A DNA stretch of 64,000 nucleotides from JAGLOK01 sp963675575. Lineage in GTDB: Bacteria > Bacillota > Clostridia > Christensenellales > UMGS416. The stretch is taken from contig OY776378.1 of NCBI GenBank assembly GCA_963675575.1, positions 1,612,001 through 1,676,000 on the forward strand, in the 5' to 3' direction. Position 1 is the stretch's first letter. Every line of letters begins with the position of its first letter. The notes below the pieces were generated by a model. It ran no database searches and was not told the origin of the DNA. It saw nothing but the letters and a program-made list of their open reading frames with translations. Both the position numbers and the translations under genes were made by a program. Positions 16,927 to 25,312 of the stretch are shown here, piece by piece.

Positions 16927-17052
16927 GAATGCCCCTTTATATCTAATTAAAGCAAATTATACCATAAATAGAATGCGATTTAATTCTGCTCTCTTAAGTG
17001 CTATATTTATTTCAAATTTGTTTTGATTTTGGCTTACTCAGATATTTTTTTA

Positions 17053-18270
17053 TTAAGCAATAACTGTCAAATCTCTTCCTCTGTCTTTAGCTTTATAAAG
17101 TGCTTTGTCAGCATGAGAAATAAATTCAGTGATAGAATTTTTTTCGTTTGGCTGGCCTGTATAGACACCTAAGCTCAATGTGACATGCGGTTTAACTCGA
17201 GAATTTTTATGTTCGATATTAAGGTCCGCAATTTTTTTGCGTATTTCTTCTGCCATGGCGAATGCTTCTTTTTCATCATAGCCTTTTATAAGTATTGAAA
17301 ACTCCTCGCCGCCGTAGCGGGCAAGCATGCTTTCTGCAGGTATTATTTTTTTTAAATATGCGACTATAATTTTAAGGCAATCGTCGCCGCACTGATGTCC
17401 ATAAGTATCATTATATCGCTTAAAATAATCTATATCTATCATAACAACTGAAAGTGTGGTATTTAGAGAAAGACTGTCCTCCCAATAAACCATAGAAAGC
17501 TTGTCAAACATTCTGCGGTTAAATATACCGGTAAGCCCGTCAGTCTGAGCAAGGTACTCCAGCTTTTTATTTGCTTTGTTAAGTTCCACGTTTAGCTCTT
17601 GAAGCGCTTTAGTTTTTTCTCCGACTTCTTTATGACTTTTAAAATTATCCACCCTGTTTTTGAAGAGAATATTCCCCGCAACCAAAGCCACAGCAAGCGC
17701 TATAGAGGAATTTATGTATGAAGCGAATAGCGATGTAGACTGTTGAAAAAACGGTATAAGAACAAAAAATACCGCTTGCATAAAACTTAACATAACAAAT
17801 AATACAGCCGGTTTGAAAACTCCTATTAACGCCACTGCCATTAAAGCCACGATATATGCTGTAACAGCTCCATCCATCAGTGCGATGCCCATATTCCACA
17901 GTAAAATGAATACAAGATAACCGATTGTAAGCAATTTTGACTTCCACGATACTTTTGGATTGCTTTGCAATTTGTCTATTAAAAAATAAAAGAGGACAGA
18001 AAACATCAAGAAAACAGCGTACATCACTGAATAATATTTACTGTTTTCTGTGAATGGTATGTTTAAATGATATATATAAAAAGTTATTATTACAGCTACT
18101 TCAAGAAAAAATGTTACTATAATAACCAATTTTGCTCGGCTTGCGTTAATAATTAAATTTTCCAGCAAAAACTCTTCATTGTATTTTTCTTCAATAGGCA
18201 AAGAAAATTTTGCTTTTATGCGTTTAATCAAAGGCGCTTCTCCGTTAACGTATTTTTTTAATTTTATCAT
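17053..18270 (-). CDS. Membrane diguanylate cyclase (GGDEF), no I-site
   Basis: A 405-residue protein expected to make cyclic di-GMP at the membrane. About six membrane helices (60-210), a short coiled linker (ALQELNVELNKANKKLEYL), and a GGDEF domain from about 238. The active loop is RYGGEEF, with VMIDIDYFKRYNDTYGHQCGD upstream. The residues before the loop (PAESMLA) lack RxxD, so allosteric product inhibition is probably absent. Single gene. Confidence 0.9.
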   Translation of the reverse strand: MIKLKKYVNGEAPLIKRIKAKFSLPIEEKYNEEFLLENLIINASRAKLVIIVTFFLEVAVIITFYIYHLNIPFTENSKYYSVMYAVFLMFSVLFYFLIDKLQSNPKVSWKSKLLTIGYLVFILLWNMGIALMDGAVTAYIVALMAVALIGVFKPAVLFVMLSFMQAVFFVLIPFFQQSTSLFASYINSSIALAVALVAGNILFKNRVDNFKSHKEVGEKTKALQELNVELNKANKKLEYLAQTDGLTGIFNRRMFDKLSMVYWEDSLSLNTTLSVVMIDIDYFKRYNDTYGHQCGDDCLKIIVAYLKKIIPAESMLARYGGEEFSILIKGYDEKEAFAMAEEIRKKIADLNIEHKNSRVKPHVTLSLGVYTGQPNEKNSITEFISHADKALYKAKDRGRDLTVIA

Positions 18271-18453
18271 AAATCACTTTGAAAGCAAATCATTTCGTGT
18301 TATATATAGATATATATATGTTAATGCTAACATATTATGTAATTCTGATACGTTTTTTTTAATTTATTTGTTAGTGTTTTGAAAATAGTTACCTTAAATG
18401 TTGTTATAAGAAAAAAATAATGATACAATTTATCAAATATATAAGGAGTTCAT

Positions 18454-19287
18454 ATGTACGCTGATTTACACATTTACACAAACTATTCTCATGGAACAAA
18501 CAGCCCCTGGGAGGTTTTAAACCTCGCAAAGCGTTCCGGTCTTAAAGTAATTTCAATTACAGACCATGACTGTGTAGACGGCGTTCGGGAAGCTCAGGAT
18601 TATTTGTTTGAATTTGATATACGCCTCATACCAGGTGTGGAGCTTTCAACAATGTATGAAGGCAGATATGTAAATGTGCTGGGTTATTATCTGGATATAG
18701 ATAATCCGGAGTTGGAGAAATTCTTCAAATCAGCCTCTGACAATACCACTCAAAAAACTTACATAAATTTTGATCTCGCAAAAAAAGCCGGAGTTTTTGA
18801 CTACAGTTGGGACCGGGTTCTGGAGCTTAACCCAAATGAAGAGCGCATCACAGGAATTCATGTGATTTACTCTATGAATGCCGACGGTTATAAAATTCCC
18901 GGCGCCATGAGCAATTGGGCGATATTTAAAAAATATTTCAGCACTTTTCCGGTGGGATATGTTTTCCCGGATCAAAGGACTCCATTTGAAGCTATAGATG
19001 TTATTAAAAAGTGCGGCGGAATACCAATTTTAGCACATCCTAAGCTTATTGGTGATGACCGATATGTTAAAAAGTTCTTAGAATATGGTGCCGAGGGCAT
19101 TGAAGTGTATCACAGCATTCACACATCCGACGATCATAAAAAATATCTCAAAATTGCTGAAGAAAACAATTTCTATATTACCGGCGGTACAGGCTGGCGC
19201 GGAGACAACAATCATTCCATTGTCGACAAGTTTGGCATGCATGCGTTAAAGCACGGCGCTTACGGTATTTTGAGAGCAGGCAGATAA
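18454..19287 (+). CDS. PHP-domain protein with altered metal ligands
   Basis: A 277-residue protein of the PHP phosphoesterase type (RNase AM/nucleoside bisphosphate phosphatase-like). Conserved: DLHIYTNYSHG near the N-terminus, ITDHDCVDG, PGVELS, GGIPILAHP. Deviations: the second histidine of the HxH motif is Tyr8, and the C-terminal DxH motif, usually in GGSDFHG, reads GGTGWRG, so both ligands are lost. Since these residues bind the catalytic metals in active family members, the protein may be inactive, use fewer metals, or act as a binding protein. AAGGAG lies ahead of the ATG. Confidence 0.75.
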   Translation: MYADLHIYTNYSHGTNSPWEVLNLAKRSGLKVISITDHDCVDGVREAQDYLFEFDIRLIPGVELSTMYEGRYVNVLGYYLDIDNPELEKFFKSASDNTTQKTYINFDLAKKAGVFDYSWDRVLELNPNEERITGIHVIYSMNADGYKIPGAMSNWAIFKKYFSTFPVGYVFPDQRTPFEAIDVIKKCGGIPILAHPKLIGDDRYVKKFLEYGAEGIEVYHSIHTSDDHKKYLKIAEENNFYITGGTGWRGDNNHSIVDKFGMHALKHGAYGILRAGR

Positions 19288-19327
19288 GAGCAATTTTTCC
19301 CTATAAATTATAATTAATAAGTTAATA

Positions 19328-19357
19328 AGCAATTTGCAATATTAGGTTGCTTTTTTT
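19328..19357 (+). terminator. Weak terminator after the PHP gene
   Basis: AAGCAA / TTGCTT with a longer loop, followed by T7 on the plus strand. Confidence 0.45.
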
Positions 19358-19487
19358 AATATTATGCGCAATTTTTTTCAGTGCGTTGGGCACACTTATT
19401 ATGCTATAATTATCTAAATTGATATTTTTTCCCTTTTAATGAAACATTTTGCCATGCTCAGCTGTTATATACGTGAAAGGAGTTTTT

Positions 19488-19994
19488 ATGACTCAACAAG
19501 ATCGCAGCGCGACATTAAGGCTATGGATGAAAGACTACGGCCGGCTCGTGTACTCTCTCGCCTACAAGATACTCCTGAACGCGCAGGACGCGGAAGATGT
19601 TTTTCAAAACACATTTGCAAAAGCCTATTTCAAAATTAGCAAATTGGAAAACCACAAAAACGTCAAGGCATGGCTGTGCCAAGTGGCGAAAAACGACGCG
19701 TTAAACAAAGTCTCCTCCTCGTGGAAAAAGAAAGTGACACTTCAAGAAGTTCCAATGGAATTTCATTCTCCCGAGTCGGACAGCGTCGAACTCGACTATC
19801 TTGTAAAATGCCTGCCCCCGATATATCGCAAGTGTATTTGGCTCTATTACTATGCTGGCTATAAAACAAGCGAGATTGCAGAGCTTACGGGAGTTGCCCC
19901 AGCCACAGTAAGGACAAGGCTTAAAAGAGGTCGCGAGCATCTTAAAGCCGACTTTCAAGCAAGTCATGGGAGTGAAAATTATGAATATCAATGA
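19488..19994 (+). CDS. ECF-type RNA polymerase sigma factor
   Basis: A 168-residue sigma-70-family factor. Region 2: YGRLVYSLAYKILLNAQDAEDVFQNTFAKAY; region 4: LPPIYRKCIWLYYYAGYKTSEIAELTG, then TVRTRLKRGREHL. The ATG at 19,488 has AAGGAG ahead; an in-frame ATG at 19,449 would add 13 residues without a ribosome binding site. Its stop overlaps the start of the next gene by 14 bases, the usual layout of a sigma factor with its anti-sigma factor. Confidence 0.92.
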   Translation: MTQQDRSATLRLWMKDYGRLVYSLAYKILLNAQDAEDVFQNTFAKAYFKISKLENHKNVKAWLCQVAKNDALNKVSSSWKKKVTLQEVPMEFHSPESDSVELDYLVKCLPPIYRKCIWLYYYAGYKTSEIAELTGVAPATVRTRLKRGREHLKADFQASHGSENYEYQ

Positions 19995-21516
19995 TAACAA
20001 GCTAAACGAATTGATGGATAAAACCGAAAATCTTATCTGGCAAAAAATTAAACGCAGAAGACTAATACGGGTAGGATCTTTAGCCGCGTTCTTAATAGTT
20101 TTGGCAATAGGGGCATTCAGCTTTTATCTGAATTTTGGTCAAATACGCGATGTGGTTATCGGCGCTGACGATACCACCCTCGCCGCAGGTGACAATACGC
20201 CTGATGAAACGTCAATGCCAACACCAACTCCCCTGTCGGACGGCACCACATGGGATCCAAATGCGGGGCCTACGCCGGAGGCTTTTTCCAGAACAATGTT
20301 TGATTACTGGAGTGACACAAAAAAAATAGGAAATTCTCAAATCACAGTAAATGTCCAATTTGAATCCATTGGCTTACCGGCGCTTTCAACAGCTTATAAC
20401 ACCTGTCCAATAATCGTCGCAGAGCCCAAAGCTATAGATTCAACTCTTGCTCAAAAAGCTGCGAGCTACTTCTTAGGCGATATTTATTATAGTTCGTGGC
20501 AAACAAAAGATGATTGTGATATTTGGATTGAAGAAACTAATAAAGCTGCAGACTCATCAGATTTAAGCGATAGCGACAAACAGATAATGCAAGAATATAT
20601 TGAATGGTGCAATGAACTTAAAGAGGAATCTCCGGCAGAAAATGTTGATAGCCAGAGTGAATTGGAAAACTTCAACGAAAATGGCTCTCTTAATTTAAAA
20701 GCATACAATAATGAAGATGCAATTTCATACTTAAATATTTTTAATGATTATGTTTTTGAAAACGGTACAGAACTCAGATATGACCGTGGAGATGTTGACA
20801 GATCATATATTGAGCTTAATACTTACAGTTCAGACGAAATTAATGCTCGTGGAATGAAACTATCTTTTAATGAAGCGTCTCAGCTAGCCAGCGAAGCGGT
20901 AAACGAATTCGCCCCTTATATGAGAGCTAGAAAATTCGCTCTTGGAAACGCTTCTCCTCGTGGAGCAATATGGGTAAGCAATGAAGAAATTAAAAATGAC
21001 ACTACCACCAATCAGTGCTATATATTTTATTATTCTCCTATTATTGAACATACAGCAGTACTCAACGACAGAAACGTCATCGGAGTAAATGAAGAAAACG
21101 AAGAAGTTATGCTTTCCACGAATCCTATATATACAGAATCTATCCGAGTTATGGTAGATGACGACGGAATTGTGAGTTTTGATTGGAACAACGCAACCAT
21201 ATATAATGACTCCATTGAGCAAGGTGATTTAATCGGTATTGATAAAGCAATGGAGATTTTTAAACACGAGATATTCTCAGAACAAATGTGGAACACGGAA
21301 AAAGAAATAGATGTGGAAATCACGATAAACGAAATGGAGCTAGGGCTTACAATAACGAAAACGGAAGATGGGAATTATTTGATGATACCAGCTTATGCAT
21401 TCAAAGGATACAGCAACCTATCACTAATTAATTCGATTACCGGAGGAGTACAGATACCCAACACATTTGTTAATATAATGCTCATAAACGCCATAGATGG
21501 GAGTATTATTGAATAA
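19981..21516 (+). CDS. Putative membrane anti-sigma factor with a large exported domain
   Basis: A 511-residue protein. A short cytosolic N-terminus of about 30 residues (DNKLNELMDKTENLIWQKIK), one membrane helix (about 33-50), a Thr/Pro-rich linker, and an exported domain of about 420 residues without a family I recognise (ends in GVQIPNTFVNIMLINAIDGS, which resembles YycH/two-component regulatory-type domains only weakly). Translation overlap with the ECF sigma gene suggests it restrains that sigma factor and senses an envelope signal. The ATG at 19,981 follows GGAGTG; the upstream ATG at 19,966 is less likely. Confidence 0.7.
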   Translation: MNINDNKLNELMDKTENLIWQKIKRRRLIRVGSLAAFLIVLAIGAFSFYLNFGQIRDVVIGADDTTLAAGDNTPDETSMPTPTPLSDGTTWDPNAGPTPEAFSRTMFDYWSDTKKIGNSQITVNVQFESIGLPALSTAYNTCPIIVAEPKAIDSTLAQKAASYFLGDIYYSSWQTKDDCDIWIEETNKAADSSDLSDSDKQIMQEYIEWCNELKEESPAENVDSQSELENFNENGSLNLKAYNNEDAISYLNIFNDYVFENGTELRYDRGDVDRSYIELNTYSSDEINARGMKLSFNEASQLASEAVNEFAPYMRARKFALGNASPRGAIWVSNEEIKNDTTTNQCYIFYYSPIIEHTAVLNDRNVIGVNEENEEVMLSTNPIYTESIRVMVDDDGIVSFDWNNATIYNDSIEQGDLIGIDKAMEIFKHEIFSEQMWNTEKEIDVEITINEMELGLTITKTEDGNYLMIPAYAFKGYSNLSLINSITGGVQIPNTFVNIMLINAIDGSIIE

Positions 21517-21533
21517 CACAGAAGTGAATTCAA

Positions 21534-21561
21534 AAAAGACACCATCCCAACGGTGTCTTTT
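21534..21561 (+). terminator. Terminator of the sigma/anti-sigma unit
   Basis: AAAAGACACC / GGTGTCTTTT, a 10-bp stem with an eight-base loop. Confidence 0.85.
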
Positions 21562-21593
21562 CCCCACTATATCACCCAATTATCCGAGGTGTT

Positions 21594-22448
21594 TTATCCT
21601 ACTTGTTCCCAGTGGCTTTTCTTGCTTTCCGGGTTCTTGTCACAGCTTGATTTTTTCGCTCGATACTGTTTGCCGTTATAGGTTATTATGTCTCCCTCTT
21701 CGTAGGAGTTATATTCAAACCAATCATCGGTTACTTTCTGCCAGTCTTTATGATGCCCCGGAGTTTTTTTCGTGTCTTTGTGACTTACATAAAACTCACC
21801 ATTATACCAAACCTTGACGCCCTCATCATATTGGCTTCCATATCCGTATATCTCATAATCGAGTTCATCTTCTTGGTCATCATTGCCATTTTGATTCTGG
21901 TTCTGGTTTTGGTTGCCGTTTCCGTTGTCATTGCCGTTTTGGTTCTGGTTTTGATTTCCGTTTCCGTTGTCATCAACTGAGTTTTCTCCGGAACCTTCAT
22001 CTCCTGAAATTCCGCCGTCATCCTCATCTTCCGTGCCGTCGTCTATCGGACCCCAAACACCATAATTATTTTCTTCATCATCGCTGTCATTTCCCTGAGA
22101 AGATTCCTGCCCGCCGGAAACTGTCCATTTTTGATTCACCGCATCCCATTCGAATTGGGTATTTTCTCTTGAAGGTTCGACTATCTGCATAAGATATTTT
22201 TCATCAACCAACAGTTCCATTCTGTCAAAGTCGTCGGAAACTCCAGCGAAAACCTCATCAAGCGGTATATCATTAAGCATAGCGTAAGCTACAGTAGCGT
22301 CATTTAACACCAATACAGACGCTTCATCCGCACCGTCTTTCGCTATGCCAAGGACATCCGCATAAGCGGGAACAGCGACACTCGCCAAAGTCATTATTAT
22401 TGCGACTGTCACCACTAGCTCTATTAATGTGATTCCTCTGCTGTTCAT
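21594..22448 (-). CDS. Type IV pilin-like protein ending in two chitin-binding-type modules
   Basis: A 284-residue protein. Class III/type IV prepilin signature at the start: a very short leader, then G-ITLIELVVTVAII with Glu at +5 of the mature protein. A pilin-like alpha/beta domain to about 115 (shared with the divergent gene at 22,695), an acidic and Asn/Gln/Gly-repeat linker (about 120-190), then two carbohydrate-binding modules of the CBM5/12 pattern: YDEGVKVWYNGEFYVSH ... HKDWQKV and YEEGDIITYNGKQYRAK ... SHWEQV. It would sit on the cell surface. No pilus assembly genes are in the window. Ligand inferred from the module type (chitin or related glycans). Confidence 0.85.
   Translation of the reverse strand: MNSRGITLIELVVTVAIIMTLASVAVPAYADVLGIAKDGADEASVLVLNDATVAYAMLNDIPLDEVFAGVSDDFDRMELLVDEKYLMQIVEPSRENTQFEWDAVNQKWTVSGGQESSQGNDSDDEENNYGVWGPIDDGTEDEDDGGISGDEGSGENSVDDNGNGNQNQNQNGNDNGNGNQNQNQNQNGNDDQEDELDYEIYGYGSQYDEGVKVWYNGEFYVSHKDTKKTPGHHKDWQKVTDDWFEYNSYEEGDIITYNGKQYRAKKSSCDKNPESKKSHWEQVG
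21885..21970 (-). repeat. Coding low-complexity repeat (Gly/Asn/Gln)
   Basis: In-frame repeats of GNDNGNGNQNQNQ type encoded by near-identical DNA units. They form the flexible linker of the pilin-like protein and are likely to vary in length between strains. Confidence 0.7.
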
Positions 22449-22694
22449 TTTTTCGCCTCTTTAAATTTATACAATGTATATTACATTTTTTATATATATT
22501 CTAATAATACACGGTTTGCACTCAATTTAAACACATACTTTAATGAATAATGTAAATTAATTATTATTTATCGCTAAATTTTGCTTCAAAACACCATTTA
22601 ATGTATTTTCATGTTAAAATATACTATATGAGTTTTAAAAAAAACACTATAAACTAATGTTTCAAAAAAACTTTATATACCAAAGGACGAAATT

Positions 22695-23363
22695 ATGCAT
22701 TCATATAAAAAAATGATTGGTAAAAAAGGTTTCACTATAATCGAGCTTATTATTGTAATAGCTATTATGGTTATCCTCGCCTCAATATCTATTCCCGTAT
22801 ATACGAATGTACTTAATAAAGCTAAATATACAGCCGATCAGGATTCGGTAGCAATTTTAAACAGCCTTACATCCGCCTATGCGTCGATGAAAGAAATTGA
22901 AGTCGCTGATGTGTTTAGCGGCATTGAAAGCGATGAAGCAAAAATAGCATTGTTGGTCAGCGAGAGTTTTTTGGCTGAAACCGTAACCCCGGCTCAGGAA
23001 GACGCGCAGTTCGTTTGGAACTGGGGCACAAATATGTGGGAAGTGAGCGGCGGTGCTGAGCTTGATGAGGGTGCTGGTTCTTTGGCAGAGGGCAGCACAT
23101 ACCCTGAATGGGTATCCGGCACAAAATATGGGAAAACTATATATGTAACATATGAGGGGAAAACCTATTACAGCCATAAATCGACTAATAAAGAGCCCGG
23201 AAGCCATAAGGATTGGCAGGAAATTTCCGACTTTTGGGTTAAGCTTAACACTTATAAAAAGGGTGATACCATAATTTACGACGGAAAAACATACGTCGCA
23301 CTCAAAGACAGTGATAATAAAAAGCCGCAAAAAGATTCTAAGTACTGGGCAGTGGCTGAATAG
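22695..23363 (+). CDS. Type IV pilin-like protein ending in two chitin-binding-type modules (divergent paralogue)
   Basis: A 222-residue protein with the same plan as the one at 21,594: leader to G, then FTIIELIIVIAIMVIL; a pilin domain sharing VLNKAK, SAYASM, DVFSG, FVWNWGTNMWEVSGG with its neighbour; a very short linker in place of the long one; and two CBM5/12-type modules (YGKTIYVTYEGKTYYSH ... HKDWQEI and YKKGDTIIYDGKTYVAL ... YWAVAE). CAAAGGACG precedes the ATG. Divergent from its paralogue with a 246-base A/T-rich gap, so both may be coregulated. Confidence 0.85.
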   Translation: MHSYKKMIGKKGFTIIELIIVIAIMVILASISIPVYTNVLNKAKYTADQDSVAILNSLTSAYASMKEIEVADVFSGIESDEAKIALLVSESFLAETVTPAQEDAQFVWNWGTNMWEVSGGAELDEGAGSLAEGSTYPEWVSGTKYGKTIYVTYEGKTYYSHKSTNKEPGSHKDWQEISDFWVKLNTYKKGDTIIYDGKTYVALKDSDNKKPQKDSKYWAVAE

Positions 23364-23390
23364 GTTGGTGAAACACAGATATGAGTTAAT

Positions 23391-23412
23391 CACGCGAAAG
23401 CGTGTTTTTTTA
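23391..23412 (+). terminator. Terminator of the pilin-like gene
   Basis: CACGC-GAAA-GCGTG followed by T7 on the plus strand. Confidence 0.85.
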
Positions 23413-23551
23413 TTGTAATTATTATATCATTCGCTAAAACAGAAAACTTCTCACTTTTCTAATCAAATATTCTATATATACGAGCTGATTCATTTCCTCA
23501 ATATAAGCGCCCTAGCTTTTATGTCAACAACTTATTAAAACAATCTGCGCC

Positions 23552-24712
23552 TCAAACACTACAATCCTTGCCTGCGGATTTCGCCTCATACAGCCTCTTG
23601 TCGATTAACTTTATAATCTCATCGATGTCTCGGGTGCTGTCTTTTTTGGTTAAGAACTCCATCCCACCGGAAAATGTGACTGATATTTCATGCTCGGTAA
23701 TCTTATTTCCTCTAACACTTGCATGAAGTCTTTTAATAGCCAGGCTAGCTTCTTTTTCACTGGAGACTTCCATTAAGATTAAAAATTCTTCGCCGCCATA
23801 TCTACAGATAATATCGTTTTGGCGAATAGTGTCACGAAGATTATCGGTAAATCCTCTTAAAACTTCATCACCTACAACATGTCCATAAGTGTCATTCACT
23901 TTTTTGAAGTCGTCAATATCCAATATAGCAAGCACAAGATTCTTTTCCGTCCTTTTAAGTTCGGCCATTTTCACTTCCAAAAGTTTTATAAAAAAACCGC
24001 GACTTAACGCACCTGTAAGCTTGTCGGTATAGCTTAGTTTTCTAATCTTGTTTATAAGATAAGTATAATTCATATAAATCAACATAAAGTCAAGCAAAAG
24101 GAAAAGACCAAATGCCAAGATTACGATAAACTTTATGAGATCGTCGTACCCCAAGTCGACCCTAAGGCCCAAAGAAAATATAAAGAAAAGTGTACCTCTA
24201 AGAACATGGAACAAGGAAAATATTATCAATATTATTATTAGTAAAGCAGAATTAACTTTTTTTATATTCGGCTTATTTTCCGCAATAATAATTATGCTAT
24301 ACAACGTCATCAAAGAAATGATATACGAACCCATAGAATATATTATTGCGGGATTGACGCCGAAAAGTGTGAAATAAAGACCCTGAGCAAGGTTAATTAT
24401 ATTGAAAAATACAAAAGGAAGAATCTTGATTTTAAGATTTAGTATAATAAAAATCGCTATTAATATAAAGCTTATCTGAAACGAAGAAAGAATGCTATTA
24501 ATTGCCTGCGAATAGGCGGAGCTTGAATACGCCTCCAAATAATGAAGAGATGCGGAAAAAAGTTTTATTGCATTTGCAATGAGTATCATCAGTACGCTTT
24601 TATATTTGTCAGCCGCAAAATATACCGCCACAAAAAAGCATACCGTAAAAAATGATATTACCACCATATATGCATGTGATGTGTCACTACAAAAGCTTAC
24701 TATTGAAGTCAT
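23552..24712 (-). CDS. Membrane diguanylate cyclase (GGDEF) with I-site
   Basis: A 386-residue protein. About seven membrane helices (1-215), then a GGDEF domain: AILDIDDFKKVNDTYGHVVGD and RYGGEEF. The inhibitory-site motif RQND lies five residues ahead of the loop, so product inhibition is expected. Single gene. Confidence 0.9.
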   Translation of the reverse strand: MTSIVSFCSDTSHAYMVVISFFTVCFFVAVYFAADKYKSVLMILIANAIKLFSASLHYLEAYSSSAYSQAINSILSSFQISFILIAIFIILNLKIKILPFVFFNIINLAQGLYFTLFGVNPAIIYSMGSYIISLMTLYSIIIIAENKPNIKKVNSALLIIILIIFSLFHVLRGTLFFIFSLGLRVDLGYDDLIKFIVILAFGLFLLLDFMLIYMNYTYLINKIRKLSYTDKLTGALSRGFFIKLLEVKMAELKRTEKNLVLAILDIDDFKKVNDTYGHVVGDEVLRGFTDNLRDTIRQNDIICRYGGEEFLILMEVSSEKEASLAIKRLHASVRGNKITEHEISVTFSGGMEFLTKKDSTRDIDEIIKLIDKRLYEAKSAGKDCSV

Positions 24713-24927
24713 ATATGCATCCTACTCTTTGCTTAGGACCTAAAAGTGTGAACCGACTGTGTATGTCAGGTTAGTAAATACTTATAGGGAGATTATATCA
24801 TACTTTTGGCAAAAATAAACAGTGTTTTGAAACTATAAACAATTTATGCATATATATTATAAGAATTTTCCTAGGCAATCACTAACTTGAAAAGTGGATT
24901 CCTAAAATGATAAATAAGGGAAAAATC

Positions 24928-25240
24928 ATGAATTTAAAAAGAAAGCTGCTTTCATATTTAATTGACCAAATCTTCCACCTGCTTTCAGTTTTTTCATTTA
25001 TATACTGACGCTAAATTTTGTTGGAGAAACTAACCTTATAGTAGGCGTCTATAGTATATTACCAAATTTTTCTTATACCGCTTTTCTAAAAGTTATTTTG
25101 CTTTTCCTTGTAGCAAAATCAACGGCAAAAAATAAATTATTGCAAAAAAAAGATTTTCAGAATACTATCTTTTAGGAACACTGTATTCAGTGCTTGCTGT
25201 TATCGCCTTTCTTGCCATATGGAAGGGCTTTGTGATTTAA
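24928..25240 (+). pseudogene. Frameshifted small membrane protein (RDD-like start)
   Basis: ATG at 24,928 with AAGGGA ahead reads MNLKRKLLSYLIDQIFHLLS and stops after 26 codons. A one-base shift near 25,005 continues ILTLNFVGETNLIVGVYSIL ... FLKVILLFLVAKS, and a second shift in an A8 run at 25,144-25,151 continues FSEYYLLGTLYSVLAVIAFL to a stop at 25,240. Joined, these give a hydrophobic protein of about 110 residues. The first residues recall the RDD membrane family, but that is weak. Two frameshifts make this a pseudogene and not an assembly slip. Confidence 0.6.
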
Positions 25241-25257
25241 TTTTGGGCAAAAAAATA

Positions 25258-25285
25258 ATGCCCCGAACCTTTTGGTGCGGGGCAT
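25258..25285 (-). terminator. Terminator after the prophage lysin
   Basis: ATGCCCCG / CGGGGCAT pair around a loop; a run of A on the plus strand gives T7 on the minus strand. It closes the prophage lysis module. Confidence 0.85.
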
Positions 25286-25312
25286 AAAGAAGTTTTCCTA
25301 CTATAGTGCTTA

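Noticed and set aside
18300..18453. c-di-GMP riboswitch ahead of genes near the cyclases
   Set aside because: I looked for the GGGCAAACC and ACGCAAAGCC signatures by eye upstream of the pilin-like, cyclase and lipoprotein genes and did not find a convincing pair. An Infernal search would settle it.
21885..21970. Possible CRISPR-like or minisatellite array
   Set aside because: The units are in-frame Gly/Asn/Gln codons of the pilin linker, with no spacers; no CRISPR array or cas gene is in the window.
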